33,010 bases of DNA, from assembly GCA_002335115.1 (NCBI GenBank), contig DDCR01000138.1:3678-36687 (forward strand), in the 5' to 3' direction. Shown piece after piece: positions 7,590 to 14,795 of the stretch. How positions within the stretch are numbered: the first letter of the stretch is position 1; every line of letters begins with the position of its first letter. The translations under genes were made by a program, and so were the position numbers. The notes beneath the pieces are model-generated. The model had not been told where the DNA came from. It did no database searches and saw only the letters and a list, made by a program, of their open reading frames with translations. Source of the DNA: Oceanospirillaceae bacterium UBA2001. Lineage in GTDB: Bacteria; Pseudomonadota; Gammaproteobacteria; Pseudomonadales; Balneatricaceae.

Positions 7590-8618
7590 CTATCGTTCAC
7601 TAAGCACTAAGGAATCATTTAAATGCAAATCATCTACGCTACTTGCCGATAACAAAAACATAGCGGTGACAAACTCTTTTTTTAAGGCCTCTATGGCATC
7701 CACGACGGCAGGTGTAGATTCCATGGCCGGAGCCAGAAGTGGTTTAGCGATACCACCTAAAGAGCCGCCCATTATAACACTCTTTATCAAGTCTAGCCCA
7801 TTGCGCAAGCCACCACTGGCAATGAAATTTGCTTGTTGCATGTAAGGCCTCGCATTTTTCATGGCTAAAGGCGTCGGAATACCCCAATCTTGTAAGGTAA
7901 ATCCTAGCGTGTGGTTATCCTCACGGCGCTGTTGTTCAATGCGCGCCCAAGAGGTCCCACCACGTCCAGCGACGTCAAACCACCGAATCCCATGGCGCAA
8001 ACCTAACTCTATATCTGCCACACTCAGCCCTGATCCTACTTCTTTTAGTACGATGGGGACCTCAAGTTCAACTTGAGCAAGGCCGATGGCTTGGGCAAGG
8101 TTAGCAAAATTAGTATCACCTTCTGGCTGCACAGCCTCTTGCAGCGGATTGAGATGGAGAAAGATCGCATCTGCAGATAAGACGTCTATAGCCTGCTGAA
8201 GCTGGGCTGATGCCATGCCATTATTGAGCTGGATAGCACCCATGTTGGCAAATAAAAGGGCATCAGGGGCATAGCGGCGCAAATCAAAACTTGCTTGAGC
8301 TTTGGTATCTTCTAGCATCACTCGTTGCGAACCCACGCCCATCGCCACACCTGTGATTTGTGCGGCTTCCGCCAAATGTTGATTCACCTTAGCAACTAAG
8401 ACATCATCACCCCCAGTCATCGACGAAATCAGCAACGGAAAACTAAGGCGTTTGCCCATCACTTCAATGCTGGGGTCAACATCATGCAAATTGATTTCTG
8501 GCATGGCTCGATGCTGCAACTGCATGGCATCAAAAAAACGTCCATTACGCTCTACACCCTCATCACGGCCAATAACTTCGATGTGCTGCCGTTTACGGCG
8601 ATTGGTTTGATCATTCAT
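7590..8618 (-). CDS. fni: Type 2 isopentenyl-diphosphate delta-isomerase (FMN)
   Basis: This enzyme interconverts isopentenyl and dimethylallyl diphosphate using reduced FMN, unlike the metal-dependent type 1 enzyme of E. coli. The 342-residue TIM-barrel protein shows RKRQHIE near residue 8, PLLISSMTGGDD, MGVGSQRVML, the substrate-side HLNPLQEAVQPEGDTNF, IVLKEVGSG, and the flavin-binding DVAGRGGTSWARIE. Its ATG directly abuts the HMG-CoA reductase stop codon (TAA then ATG), so the two genes are probably translationally coupled. A type 2 isomerase is needed to supply DMAPP when only the mevalonate route operates, because that route ends at isopentenyl diphosphate. A co-located type 2 isomerase is common in bacterial mevalonate operons. 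Confidence 0.95.
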   Translation of the reverse strand: MNDQTNRRKRQHIEVIGRDEGVERNGRFFDAMQLQHRAMPEINLHDVDPSIEVMGKRLSFPLLISSMTGGDDVLVAKVNQHLAEAAQITGVAMGVGSQRVMLEDTKAQASFDLRRYAPDALLFANMGAIQLNNGMASAQLQQAIDVLSADAIFLHLNPLQEAVQPEGDTNFANLAQAIGLAQVELEVPIVLKEVGSGLSVADIELGLRHGIRWFDVAGRGGTSWARIEQQRREDNHTLGFTLQDWGIPTPLAMKNARPYMQQANFIASGGLRNGLDLIKSVIMGGSLGGIAKPLLAPAMESTPAVVDAIEALKKEFVTAMFLLSASSVDDLHLNDSLVLSER

Positions 8619-9689
8619 TTAACGCTCTAACTTCAAATGGGCTTGCATGAGTTCACCTGGATTGGTTTGAGCCGCGAGTAAAGATAATTCACCACACAAG
8701 ACTGTAGCCGCACAAATTTGGGCTAAGCGGCGCGCATTGGCGCCCACTTCAATGTCTTGATTACAGCCTAATTTAGCTAAGTTTTGGGTCACAAAGTCTA
8801 ACCCTTTGCCATTGCCTACAGTGCCCACAATAATGTTGGGTAGCGTGCAAGAAAAGTAAAGATCCCCCTCTTGCACTTCTGCGTGCACCATGCCTTGGGA
8901 ACCTTCTATAATGTTAGCCGCATCTTGGCCTGTAGCTAAGTAAAATCCGAGTAACATGTTAGCAAAATGAGCATTAGCGCTGCGCACACCACCCGCCATT
9001 AATGTACCCAACAGATTTTTCTTAATATTGAGATCGACCACCTTTTCAGGGGTCGTATTCAATTTTCGCTCACATAAAGCTCGTGGCACGGTTAACTCTG
9101 CTACGACGTATTTACCACGCCCTAAAATACCATTCACCGCAGTGGCCTTTTTATCACTGCAGTAATTACCAGAGATAGAACTATAGCTCAATTGTGGGTA
9201 TTGCTTTAGTAGCCACTGCATCAAACTATCAGCCGCATGGGTCACCATATTATGGCCAGAGGCATCCCCAGTGTTAAATTCCAAGCGCAAATAGAGCAAA
9301 TTAGCTACAATTTGCATGTTCATATTGAACAAGGTGGCAAAACGACTTGTTTGACCCACAATGTCTTGCATTTCTTGTTGTCGCATCTGAATCGACTGCC
9401 AAGCCCCTAATGCTTGGTGAGCGTCTTTCGCTTCTAACAAGATTGAACGAGTCATACGTTCATCAATCAAAGTCGTTTTAATGCCTTCGTTACATAGATT
9501 CGATACGCGCGCTCCCCGGCCCACAGAATGCCATAAAGGGATTTCGTAGGTGGCTAGGGGCACCGAGACTTTTTCTTGCCATGCCGCATCAAAACTAGCT
9601 TGAGCACTAATTTTCATTGGCCCTACAAAACGCATAGGAACGGATGCTTGAGTCACTTTTGGACTCGTAATAGCAGAAGTAGGGGCCAT
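8619..9689 (-). CDS. mvaA: Hydroxymethylglutaryl-CoA reductase
   Basis: This enzyme reduces HMG-CoA to mevalonate with NAD(P)H and is the first gene of the mevalonate operon. It is 356 residues long and soluble, with no membrane segment. Motifs are ATYEIPLWHSVGRGARVS, whose glutamate is near residue 49, EFNTGDASGHNMV near 138-149, GNYCSDKKATAVNGILGRGK with the catalytic lysine near 180, NAHFANMLLGFYLATGQD, and a C-terminal histidine in LMQAHLKL. The GDxxGxN and DKK patterns with NAH...ATGQD look more like a class I (archaeal and eukaryotic type) than a class II enzyme. That class call is inference from motifs. The ATG at 9689 has AAGG about nine bases upstream. No other gene lies between it and the terminator at 9878-9918. 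Confidence 0.93.
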   Translation of the reverse strand: MAPTSAITSPKVTQASVPMRFVGPMKISAQASFDAAWQEKVSVPLATYEIPLWHSVGRGARVSNLCNEGIKTTLIDERMTRSILLEAKDAHQALGAWQSIQMRQQEMQDIVGQTSRFATLFNMNMQIVANLLYLRLEFNTGDASGHNMVTHAADSLMQWLLKQYPQLSYSSISGNYCSDKKATAVNGILGRGKYVVAELTVPRALCERKLNTTPEKVVDLNIKKNLLGTLMAGGVRSANAHFANMLLGFYLATGQDAANIIEGSQGMVHAEVQEGDLYFSCTLPNIIVGTVGNGKGLDFVTQNLAKLGCNQDIEVGANARRLAQICAATVLCGELSLLAAQTNPGELMQAHLKLER

Positions 9690-9877
9690 TCAGGGTGCCT
9701 TATCAATAAAAATGCGACGAAAACAAACAGAGGGTGATTTTAACTAGCCCAATACGGTTATGCAATGACGAATGTAAGGGTTAATGAACCCGTCAAGGTA
9801 AGGCAATCAAGTCACCATAGAAATACTTGCATTGGCTTGGCCCTCCATTGTTCAAGCATTGGGCTGACCCTATATGC
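9690..9877. other. Upstream region of the mevalonate operon
   Basis: This should hold the promoter of mvaA and the operon. I cannot find a convincing -35/-10 pair. A loose direct repeat is visible, GCATTGGCTTG near 9830 and GCATTGGGCTG near 9856, with no known meaning. I see no gene. Confidence 0.4.
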
Positions 9878-9918
9878 AAAAAAGCCCCGTTAACGCAAGG
9901 TTAGCGGGGCTGTTTTTT
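9878..9918. terminator. Bidirectional intrinsic terminator after the peroxiredoxin gene
   Basis: The stem is AGCCCCG.TTAAC against GTTA.CGGGGCT (9883-9911) with one mismatch and a five-base loop. It has six As on its left and six Ts on its right. It therefore works in both orientations as a classic Rho-independent terminator. It ends the leftward grxD-peroxiredoxin transcript and isolates the mevalonate operon from it. Confidence 0.9.
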
Positions 9919-9928
9919 AGCACAAAAC

Positions 9929-10534
9929 TTATAGTTTATCGGCGTTGTCAGTCAGGTAAGAAGCCACTCCTGCAGCTGAATCTTTCATGCCTGAATCACC
10001 TTTGTTCCAGCCAGCTGGGCATACTTCACCGTGCTCTTCGTGGAATTGAAGAGCATCGACTATGCGCAATAGCTCGTCCATGTTGCGACCTAGTGGCAGG
10101 TCATTGATAATTTGTGAACGAACTTGGCCTTCACGGTCAATAATAAACGCGCCACGATACGCCTTGCTTCCATCAGCTAATTCAACGTCATAAGCGCGAC
10201 AAATGTTGTGTGCCATGTCTGCAGCTAAGGTGTATTTAACTGGGCCAATGCCACCGTCGTTAATGGCTGTATTACGCCATGCACTGTGGGTGTGATGAGA
10301 GTCGATTGACACTCCAATAACTTCAACGTTACGAGCCTTGAACTCGTCCATACGGTGATCTAATGCAATCAGCTCAGAAGGACAAACAAAGGTAAAGTCT
10401 AATGGGTAGAAAAACACCAGCCCGTATTTACCTTTGATAGCTTCAGAAAGATTAAAATCATCAACGATAGTGCCATTACCAAGTACTGCAGGTACTGTGA
10501 AATCTGGTGCTTGCTTGCCGACTAAAACGCTCAT
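9929..10534 (-). CDS. 2-Cys peroxiredoxin (AhpC/Prx1 family)
   Basis: This is a thiol peroxidase that reduces hydrogen peroxide, organic peroxides and probably peroxynitrite, with reducing power from thioredoxin or a similar partner. The 201-residue protein has the typical 2-Cys Prx layout. The peroxidatic cysteine 51 is in FYPLDFTFVCPSE, and the conserved WRNT follows in the middle. The resolving cysteine near 172 is in HGEVCPAGW. The C-terminus (SYLTDNADKL) lacks the YF motif linked to easy over-oxidation, so it is probably a robust, less sensitive form; this is inference. An AGAGGAA ribosome binding site precedes the ATG. It sits 39 bases downstream of the monothiol glutaredoxin gene, probably in one transcript, and is followed by the strong terminator. 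Confidence 0.92.
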   Translation of the reverse strand: MSVLVGKQAPDFTVPAVLGNGTIVDDFNLSEAIKGKYGLVFFYPLDFTFVCPSELIALDHRMDEFKARNVEVIGVSIDSHHTHSAWRNTAINDGGIGPVKYTLAADMAHNICRAYDVELADGSKAYRGAFIIDREGQVRSQIINDLPLGRNMDELLRIVDALQFHEEHGEVCPAGWNKGDSGMKDSAAGVASYLTDNADKL

Positions 10535-10573
10535 AGCGGTTCCTCTATAATAGTTAATTTATGGTTTATTAAA

Positions 10574-10912
10574 TTATTCTGCGCCTGCATCTTCTTCAGC
10601 AGGAGCCGCAGCGCTGATCATTTCAGCCAACTCACCTGATTGAGCTAAGTCTGTAATGATATCGCAGCCACCAACGAGCTCTCCGTTAATCCACAGCTGC
10701 GGAAAGGTTGGCCAGTTGGCATATTTAGGCAACTCAGTGCGTATGTCTGGATGCTCTAAAATATTAACAAATGCAAAGCGTTCACCGCAGTTCATAAGGT
10801 TTTGCACTGTTTGTGAAGAAAACCCACATTGGGGAAATTTTGGGGTGCCTTTCATGTACAGTAAAATGGCATTGCTTTCGATCTGTTCTTTAATCGTGGT
10901 TAAGGTATCCAT
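10574..10912 (-). CDS. grxD: Monothiol glutaredoxin, Grx4 type
   Basis: This is a CGFS-type glutaredoxin, a small iron-sulfur cluster carrier that works with glutathione and BolA-like partners in cluster delivery and iron sensing. The protein is very close to E. coli GrxD. It has ILLYMKGTP, the active-site CGFS from residue 29, the long conserved ELPKYANWPTFPQLWINGELVGGCDI, and an acidic tail. I chose the ATG at 10912 because it matches the E. coli N-terminus and because the predicted promoter would start transcription near 10950, leaving almost no leader for an in-frame ATG at 10942. The gene is followed by the peroxiredoxin gene and is divergent from argF. Confidence 0.93.
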   Translation of the reverse strand: MDTLTTIKEQIESNAILLYMKGTPKFPQCGFSSQTVQNLMNCGERFAFVNILEHPDIRTELPKYANWPTFPQLWINGELVGGCDIITDLAQSGELAEMISAAAPAEEDAGAE

Positions 10913-10956
10913 GACTATAGTCTCGCTCATTGATGGTTGCATGATGTAATAACGTA

Positions 10957-10985
10957 ATTATACCCATATCCGACTAATTTAGTCA
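10957..10985 (-). promoter_or_regulatory. Predicted grxD promoter with a 13-bp palindrome
   Basis: On the minus strand a perfect TATAAT (10962-10957) lies 17 bases downstream of a weak -35, TGACTA (10985-10980). GACTAA-T-TTAGTC, a perfect palindrome at 10972-10984, overlaps the -35 and the spacer, where a repressor or redox regulator could act. It does not match an ARG box or the IscR sites I know. Confidence 0.5.
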
Positions 10986-11101
10986 GTTATTATTGGTTAA
11001 AAAGGCACCATAATTTACACTATTTATCAGCTTTATTGGCTAAGGTATTTGCAAGCATAGGCCATTAGCCCTATCATTCTCGGTTTAGGCGGCTACTTTT
11101 C

Positions 11102-12025
11102 ATGTCCAATTCGTCACCACGGCACTTTCTAACATTGCTCGATTTGAATCCTAGTGAGCTTAATTGGATTATTCAACGGGCCATTGAACTCAAAAAAATA
11201 CGCACTTTAAAGACCCCCTACGAACCCTTTCGTAATTTAGTTTTGGGCATGATTTTTGAAAAGTCATCGACCAGGACCCGTGTATCATTTGAAGCGGGCA
11301 TGGCACAACTCGGTGGCCAAGCCATATTTCTATCTTCAAATGACACCCAACTAGGTCGTGGAGAGCCCATCACCGATAGTGCCCGAGTTATTTCGAGCAT
11401 GGTCGATATAGTGATGATTCGGACGTTTTCCCACACTCAAGTAGAAGCATTTGCAGCTCATTCCAGAGTTCCAGTCATTAATGCGCTCACAGATGACTAC
11501 CATCCTTGCCAATTATTAGCAGACGTTCAAACCTTTGTTGAACACCGAGGTTCCATCAAGGGCAAGACAGTGACCTGGATAGGTGATGGTAACAATATGT
11601 GCCATTCATTTATTAATGCCGCTAGACAATTTGATTTTAAACTCAACATTGCTTGTCCAGACGGCTATTTACCTAATGCACAGTTAATGGCAGTCAATGC
11701 CGACCGAGTGCAGCTGATACAAGACCCTAAACAGGCCGTCAAAGGCAGTCACTTGGTCGTCACTGACACTTGGGCATCTATGGGCCAAGAAGATGAGAAA
11801 AAAGCTCGCGCAGCTAGTTTCGAGAACTACCAAGTAAACCCTGCTCTAATGAATTTGGCAGACCCAGAAGCCCTATTCATGCATTGCTTACCCGCCTATC
11901 GGGGCTTAGAAATTAGTCATGACATGTTCAATGATCCACGCAGCGTGGTGTTTGATGAGGCCGAGAACCGTTTGCACGCTCAAAAGGCGCTTATGGAATT
12001 TTTATTACTAAATCCCAAGGTATAA
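11102..12025 (+). CDS. argF: Ornithine carbamoyltransferase
   Basis: This enzyme transfers the carbamoyl group from carbamoyl phosphate to ornithine, giving citrulline in arginine synthesis. The 307-residue protein shows the carbamoyl-phosphate loop SSTRTR at about 55-60, HPCQLLAD for carbamoyl phosphate and domain contact, [12 protein letters not shown] for ornithine binding, and the C-terminal HCLPAYRG with the catalytic cysteine. This set distinguishes it from aspartate carbamoyltransferase and from the catabolic enzyme, which is longer. An AGGCGG lies about ten bases before the ATG. I found no clear ARG box in the divergent region shared with grxD, so control by ArgR is not supported by sight. 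metR follows after nine bases, so the two may share a transcript despite unrelated roles. Confidence 0.95.
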   Translation: MSNSSPRHFLTLLDLNPSELNWIIQRAIELKKIRTLKTPYEPFRNLVLGMIFEKSSTRTRVSFEAGMAQLGGQAIFLSSNDTQLGRGEPITDSARVISSMVDIVMIRTFSHTQVEAFAAHSRVPVINALTDDYHPCQLLADVQTFVEHRGSIKGKTVTWIGDGNNMCHSFINAARQFDFKLNIACPDGYLPNAQLMAVNADRVQLIQDPKQAVKGSHLVVTDTWASMGQEDEKKARAASFENYQVNPALMNLADPEALFMHCLPAYRGLEISHDMFNDPRSVVFDEAENRLHAQKALMEFLLLNPKV

Positions 12026-12034
12026 GTAGACCTA

Positions 12035-12991
12035 ATGATTGAGTTAAGACACCTGCGCACGCTAGCCGCCCTTCGAGAAACAGGCAGCCTAGTTGAGGCG
12101 GCTGAGAAAGTTTTCCTGACTCAGTCAGCTTTATCCCACCAAATCAAAGACCTTGAACACAAGCTCAATTTAGATCTGTTTATACGCAAAACAAAACCAG
12201 TAGAATTTACCACTGCCGGTCAGCGATTACTGCTGCTTGCAGATGATTTGTTACCACAAATTCGTAACACTGAGCGTGAACTTAGTCGTCTCGCTGCAGG
12301 GTCCGTAGGCCGCCTCAACATTGCCATAGAATGCCACAGTTGTTTTCAATGGTTAATGCCCAGTTTAGACATTTATCGGGCTGACTGGCCAGAAGTGGAA
12401 CTTGACTTATCCAGTGGTTTCAACTTTGCCCCTCTGCCCGCACTGCGCAGTGGAGAATTAGATTTGGTGATCACTGCGAACCCTAAAAATCTCCCCGGCA
12501 TAAGCTATGTACCTTTGTTCAGCTATGAATCTGTGCTTGCGGTTAGTAATCATCATCCACTGGCTTCAAAAACCTTTATAGAAGCCCAAGATCTGGCTGA
12601 TCAAACACTTATTTGTTACCCAGTTGATCGCGATATGCTCGATGTATTTGTGCAATTTTTGGAGCCTGCCGACATTGAACCTGGCGCCATAAGGCATGCT
12701 GAACTGACCGTCATGATGATGCAGTTAGTCGCGAGTGGTCGGGGGGTATGTGCATTGCCAAATTGGGCTTTAGAGGAATACTCCAGCCGTGGTTATGTGA
12801 CGGCTATACCGATGTCGCAAGCTGGTATTTGGTGCACCCTTTATGCGGCAGTGCGCAGTGACCAAGCCGATAGTAAATATATGATGGATTTTCTTGTTAC
12901 GGCCAGAGAAACGTCTGCCGCCACTTTAGTGGGTGTTAAACAGACAGATCAGCAGGGTCAGGCATTGCAGGCCCCGGAAGATTGTCTTTAG
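12035..12991 (+). CDS. metR: LysR-type regulator MetR
   Basis: This is a LysR-family activator matching MetR, which in enterobacteria uses homocysteine as co-effector to control metE, metH and related methionine genes. The first 60 residues form the helix-turn-helix, including LRHLRTLAALRETGSL and TQSALSHQIKDLEHKL. The effector-binding domain keeps the diagnostic RLNIAIECHSCFQWLMPSLD and DLVITANPKNLPGISY, then LASKTFIEAQDLADQTLICYP and GVCALPNWALEEY. Identity along the whole protein is high enough to name it. No methionine gene is adjacent. Its last 56 bases overlap the end of the convergent histidine kinase gene, which is unusual for two full-length genes and is described separately. Confidence 0.92.
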   Translation: MIELRHLRTLAALRETGSLVEAAEKVFLTQSALSHQIKDLEHKLNLDLFIRKTKPVEFTTAGQRLLLLADDLLPQIRNTERELSRLAAGSVGRLNIAIECHSCFQWLMPSLDIYRADWPEVELDLSSGFNFAPLPALRSGELDLVITANPKNLPGISYVPLFSYESVLAVSNHHPLASKTFIEAQDLADQTLICYPVDRDMLDVFVQFLEPADIEPGAIRHAELTVMMMQLVASGRGVCALPNWALEEYSSRGYVTAIPMSQAGIWCTLYAAVRSDQADSKYMMDFLVTARETSAATLVGVKQTDQQGQALQAPEDCL

Positions 12992-13730
12992 GCTGGTGTA
13001 CTGGCACTCGGATCATCATGTTAGCGCCACCCAGGGTTTCGCTTCGACCTGCAATGGCCCGGCCTCCATGCCAATAGGCGATGCGTCTAACAATGGATAA
13101 GCCTAATCCAAACCCACCTGTCTTTCGGTTACGGCTTTCATCTAAACGGGTAAATGGAGCAAATACGTGGCCATAGTCAGACTCTGGTATACCAGGTCCG
13201 TCATCTTCAATACGCAATACACAAAAGTCACCTTCTATATGATACCCGAGGGACACTTTAGCTTGGGCATACTTACACGCATTGCCCAACAAATTCTGGC
13301 AAGCTCTGCGCAACTGCACAGGTTCTGCATCAATGATTAGACCATCGAGCAAAGGGTCTACTTTAATGCTTAACTGAGGGTTCTGGGGTGCATATTGGCC
13401 ACACATATTGGTAAGGATGTGGTTCACATCTACCTTTTGAAAAATAATTCTTGGGCCTCCATCTTCTAGATGAATATAGGTCATTATTTCGGCCACCAAG
13501 TCATTAATTTCTTCTAGATCTTGCGCCATTCCTTTGCAGGAAGACTTCATACGCTGCTGCTGCTCACTGACACTATCGCCCTCTAAAATATCTTGCAATA
13601 ACTGCAGAGCAAAGCTTAAACGTGCCACTGGGGTTCGAATTTCATGGGAAATAGCCGCCATTAACTCTTGCTGCAGAGCCATACGTTTTTCCATACGCCC
13701 CAAGTTCATTGGGTTGACTGGCAAAACCAC
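12936..13730 (-). CDS. Sensorless histidine kinase, partner of the RstA-like regulator
   Basis: This is a 264-residue kinase core. The H-box AAISHEIRTPVARL puts the phosphoacceptor histidine at residue 29. The N-box is CQNLLGNACKYA, the G1 region is EDDGPGIP, the F-box is FAPFTRLDES and the G2 box is GGFGLGLSIV, so the catalytic parts look intact. What is missing is everything normally in front: there is no membrane segment, periplasmic sensor or full HAMP domain. RstB, the closest type, is about 430 residues. The GTG start is well supported, since AAGGAG lies six bases upstream, inside the last codons of the response regulator. The regulator gene fills the space directly upstream, so no sensor can be hidden there. 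It probably phosphorylates the neighbouring regulator and takes its signal from another protein or from the cytosol. Confidence 0.85.
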   Translation of the reverse strand: MVLPVNPMNLGRMEKRMALQQELMAAISHEIRTPVARLSFALQLLQDILEGDSVSEQQQRMKSSCKGMAQDLEEINDLVAEIMTYIHLEDGGPRIIFQKVDVNHILTNMCGQYAPQNPQLSIKVDPLLDGLIIDAEPVQLRRACQNLLGNACKYAQAKVSLGYHIEGDFCVLRIEDDGPGIPESDYGHVFAPFTRLDESRNRKTGGFGLGLSIVRRIAYWHGGRAIAGRSETLGGANMMIRVPVHQPKDNLPGPAMPDPADLSV

Positions 13731-14459
13731 TTAATTCTCCTTAACAAACAAATAGCCTCGACTACGAACCGTCTTAATCCGCCGAGGGTGCTCTGGATCA
13801 TCACCAATTTTTGACCTAATTCGAGACACTCTCACGTCGATTGAACGGTCTTGACCATTGTACGAAATGCCTCGCAATGCAGAGAAAATTTCTTCCCGGC
13901 TTAGCACTCTTCCAGCATTGCTGGCTAGCAGCCACAGCAAGTCAAACTCTGCACTGGTTAAATCAATATCCTCATCGCCTAGCCAGGCTTCACGCATTGA
14001 ATTGTCTATAATCAGACTGCCAAAATGATGCCGAGCATCAGTAGGTTCTTGCAATCCAATAGTGTCTGAAGCCGCTTTTAACTTACTACTACGACGTAAC
14101 ATGGCACTTATCCGAGCCAGTAATAACCTTGGCGTTACTGGCTTAGAAATATAATCATCGGCACCGACTTCTAGGCCTACCACTTGGTCTAATTCGTCAG
14201 TGCGGGCTGTTAGCATAATTATAGGACCACTATATTCAGACCTCACTAACCTACATACACCCAAACCATCTTCCCCTGGTAACATCAAATCCAAAATCAC
14301 CAAGTCAGGTTGTTCAGCCTTAATTCTTTCTACCGCAACTGCTCCATTGTGCTCCACACTCACACTTAGGCCGTTATTGCTTAAATACTCTCTGGTCAGT
14401 TCAGCCAAACGCTCATCGTCTTCGACAATTAAAATTTGCGTACTTTGATTAAAATCCAC
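13731..14459 (-). CDS. OmpR-family response regulator, RstA-like
   Basis: This is a two-component regulator of 242 residues. The receiver domain has the acidic pair D14/D15, phosphoacceptor D57 in ILDLMLPGEDG, the conserved threonine in IIMLTAR, and lysine in ADDYISKP. The C-terminal winged helix ends with SIDVRVSRIRSKIGDDP and TVRSRGYLFV, typical of the OmpR/PhoB DNA-binding domain. Among E. coli regulators it most resembles RstA (LMLPGEDG, GPIIMLTA, LLLARI). The start is GTG at 14459 with AGGA about eight bases upstream. It is followed, without a gap, by the kinase gene. Two sequences close to the RstA box lie upstream, which supports the subfamily call and suggests autoregulation. The RstA name is inference from similarity, not a tested function. 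Confidence 0.9.
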   Translation of the reverse strand: MDFNQSTQILIVEDDERLAELTREYLSNNGLSVSVEHNGAVAVERIKAEQPDLVILDLMLPGEDGLGVCRLVRSEYSGPIIMLTARTDELDQVVGLEVGADDYISKPVTPRLLLARISAMLRRSSKLKAASDTIGLQEPTDARHHFGSLIIDNSMREAWLGDEDIDLTSAEFDLLWLLASNAGRVLSREEIFSALRGISYNGQDRSIDVRVSRIRSKIGDDPEHPRRIKTVRSRGYLFVKEN

Positions 14460-14525
14460 ACTTTCGTCCTAGGTTATCTATTAACCAGTCAAATTGACCT
14501 AATTATTGAAATAGAAATAAATCAT

Positions 14526-14557
14526 TACATACTGTTATCTTAAAATAACTATATGTA
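14526..14557. promoter_or_regulatory. RstA-box-like 32-bp dyad, predicted response regulator operator
   Basis: TACATACTGTTATC at 14526-14539 and, on the other strand, TACATATAGTTATT at 14557-14544 form one imperfect palindrome, with 13 of 16 positions paired. From memory the E. coli RstA box is TACATNTNGTTACA. The two arms match 9 and 10 of its 12 defined positions. The site lies 67-98 bases upstream of the response regulator start, suitable for autoregulation. Confidence 0.5.
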
Positions 14558-14705
14558 ACATAATATAGTCTAATGTAAGCAAAAGTAAACCACATCAGAA
14601 AAGTTAGTGTGCGCGTGAAAACCAATGTTGGTCAATCAAGTGTGCCATAAAGTCATATCTGCCCTGTTATGCTTAAACGCTAAATTCAAATATAACTTCG
14701 CACGA

Positions 14706-14734
14706 TTGAACCTTAAGCATAGGCGTGATATAAA
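14706..14734 (+). promoter_or_regulatory. Predicted promoter of the DAHP synthase gene
   Basis: TTGAAC (14706-14711) and TATAAA (14729-14734) are separated by 17 bases. Transcription should begin near 14741, giving a leader of about 55 bases before the ATG at 14796. No TyrR or TrpR operator is obvious. Confidence 0.6.
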
Positions 14735-14795
14735 ATGAAAACACATAGTGCACTGCGTAACGCATTGTCAAACCTACCCTTTTTTGGCTCTCCTA

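Larger units (their letters stand above)
14460..14795. other. Divergent region between the response regulator and DAHP synthase genes
   Basis: No protein gene is supported in these 336 bases. The left half is AT-rich and holds a 32-bp dyad (14526-14557) plus further GTAA-type repeats. ATGTAA is at 14553 and 14573 and AAGTAA at 14583, that is, steps of 20 and 10 bases, a spacing familiar for OmpR-family regulators. GTCAA-A-TTGAC is at 14488-14498. The right end holds a good promoter for the DAHP synthase gene. Confidence 0.5.

Noticed and set aside
10943..11101. An ARG box in front of argF
   Set aside because: No pair of AATGAATAATTATTCATT-like sites is visible. The only clear symmetry, GACTAATTTAGTC, does not fit and lies in the grxD promoter.
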